DNA from: Aquificales bacterium
GTDB taxonomy: Bacteria > Aquificota > Aquificia > Aquificales > QOAS01
Assembly: GCA_027035985.1 (NCBI GenBank)
Contig: JALVTI010000136.1
Coordinates: 1 to 5,971, forward strand
DNA length: 5,971 bases
Direction: 5' to 3'
Made by a program: the position numbers and the translations under genes. The notes below the pieces were generated by a model. The model did not search any database, was not told where the DNA came from, and saw only the letters and a list, made by a program, of their open reading frames with translations. Shown in pieces: positions 5,288 to 5,971 of the stretch. Position 1 is the first letter of the stretch. Each line of letters starts with the position of its first letter.

Positions 5288-5932
5288 TCACAGCGCGCGG
5301 TGAGCCTCCTCGTAAAGCCCCGCCCTTTCGAGGTGGCAGGTAATGTTTAATTTGTGAATGGTGGTTCTATCCTCCTCGAATTTGATAATGGAATAGCTCG
5401 CGTTGTCGCACCCGAAACTCCAAAACTTTTGCAGGGGTAAGTCTAACGCGGCGCAGTAGAGCGCCCTTATAGGTACGGTGTGGGATACCACGGCGACGGT
5501 CTCGCCTTCGTGTTTTCTCTTTATATCTTCTATAAAGGATTTAACCCTTTTGAATACCGCCTCGAGGTTTTCCCCTTCGGGGAAATCAACAGTCCAAGGT
5601 TCCTTAATCCACTTTTCAAACATCTCGGGAAATTCCTTTTTCACCTCGTCAACCAGCTTCCCGCTCCAAACCCCGTGGTCTATTTCTATAACCCTTTTGT
5701 CCTCTATAAGGGGAACATTTAAAGTTTGGGCTATAACCTCGGCGGTTCTCCTGGTTCTCAATAGGGGGGAGGTATAAACGACTTTAATACCTTTATTCTT
5801 TAATTCTTCTGCGAGGAGTTTAGCCTGCTTTTCCCCCCTCTCGGAGAGGTCGGGATTGAGAAGTCCCTGATACCTACCTATGGGATTCCATTGACTCTCG
5901 GCGTGTCTTATAACGAAAAGGGTACAACCCAC
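5288..5932 (-). CDS. Histidine phosphatase superfamily protein (phosphoglycerate mutase-like)
   Basis: 214 residues, the common length for small two-histidine phosphatases. The family transfers phosphate through a catalytic histidine. The motif is FVIRHAESQWN (residues 6-16), with Arg9 and nucleophile His10; the usual RHG is RHA here, a known variant. SPLLRTRRTA (55-64) supplies phosphate-pocket Arg59, Glu83 in VIEIDHGVWSG is the likely proton donor, and SHTVPIRAL (150-158) gives the second histidine, His151. All catalytic positions appear intact. Substrate cannot be read from this: cofactor-dependent or broad phosphatase (GpmB/CobC/PhoE-like), phosphoserine phosphatase and alpha-ribazole phosphatase are all options. 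In some Aquificales such enzymes are phosphoserine phosphatases (established knowledge, not shown here). Start is GTG, set by a Shine-Dalgarno sequence 8 nt upstream. It lies upstream of rpmE on the same strand. Confidence 0.9.
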   Translation of the reverse strand: MGCTLFVIRHAESQWNPIGRYQGLLNPDLSERGEKQAKLLAEELKNKGIKVVYTSPLLRTRRTAEVIAQTLNVPLIEDKRVIEIDHGVWSGKLVDEVKKEFPEMFEKWIKEPWTVDFPEGENLEAVFKRVKSFIEDIKRKHEGETVAVVSHTVPIRALYCAALDLPLQKFWSFGCDNASYSIIKFEEDRTTIHKLNITCHLERAGLYEEAHRAL

Positions 5933-5940
5933 CTTTCAAA

Positions 5941-5946
5941 CCTCCT
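5941..5946 (-). promoter_or_regulatory. Shine-Dalgarno site fixing the GTG start of the phosphatase gene
   Basis: The minus strand reads AGGAGG (extended AAAGGAGGT), 8 nt before the GTG at 5932-5930. The RHA motif then falls at residues 9-11, the normal distance from the N-terminus. Confidence 0.8.
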
Positions 5947-5960
5947 TTAAGTGTTTAGAA

Positions 5961-5966
5961 ATTTTA
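5961..5966 (-). promoter_or_regulatory. Possible -10 element for the phosphatase-rpmE transcript
   Basis: TAAAAT on the minus strand, 28 nt before the GTG. Any -35 would lie beyond the window end, so this is a weak call. Confidence 0.2.
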
Positions 5967-5971
5967 GGAAA

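Noticed and set aside
1..5971. Defence system, mobile element or other accessory cassette
   Set aside because: No transposase, integrase, repeat array or nuclease motif is seen. The neighbours are core genes, and the WD40 protein alone is not evidence of a defence system.

Overview
The window is bacterial chromosome from what looks like a thermophile. Release factor 2 and ribosomal protein L31 make it bacterial. The thermophile idea rests on Glu/Lys-rich proteins, heavy use of AGG (Arg) and ATA (Ile) codons, and compact gene packing. An Aquificota-type lineage is my best guess, but I cannot fix the taxon from this sequence alone. It is ordinary housekeeping DNA with one uncharacterised large gene. 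I see no mobile element, CRISPR array, tRNA or rRNA, and no gene-free stretch longer than about 100 bp.

Layout, left to right. At the left edge, on the minus strand, are the first 20 codons of a dephospho-CoA kinase (coaE), recognised from its P-loop and a good ribosome binding site. Facing away from it is a 677-residue WD40-repeat protein with an unrecognised helical N-terminal region. That gene runs tail-to-tail into prfB (RF2, minus strand), and the two coding regions overlap by 6 bp, stop codons included. prfB is divergent from dapB (plus strand; dihydrodipicolinate reductase, lysine and diaminopimelate synthesis). dapB converges on trpG/pabA (minus strand; glutamine amidotransferase of anthranilate or aminodeoxychorismate synthesis), with a strong terminator hairpin overlapping the trpG stop. 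Upstream of trpG, also on the minus strand, are rpmE (L31) and a histidine-phosphatase-family gene, each with a strong Shine-Dalgarno sequence.

The most noteworthy pattern is in translation and transcription starts. coaE, the WD40 gene, rpmE and the phosphatase have clear Shine-Dalgarno sequences. prfB, dapB and trpG have none, and these three share a related upstream module of about 40 bp: a TCC exactly 35 nt before the ATG, then TTGAGT or TTTAGT, then a GGC, then an AT-rich -10-like block ending in CC a few bases before the ATG. This suggests promoters placed so close to the start that the mRNAs are leaderless or nearly so. In the prfB-dapB gap the two copies form an imperfect inverted repeat.

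The genes do not form one pathway. They are separate housekeeping functions: CoA synthesis, translation termination, lysine/cell wall, tryptophan/folate and ribosome.
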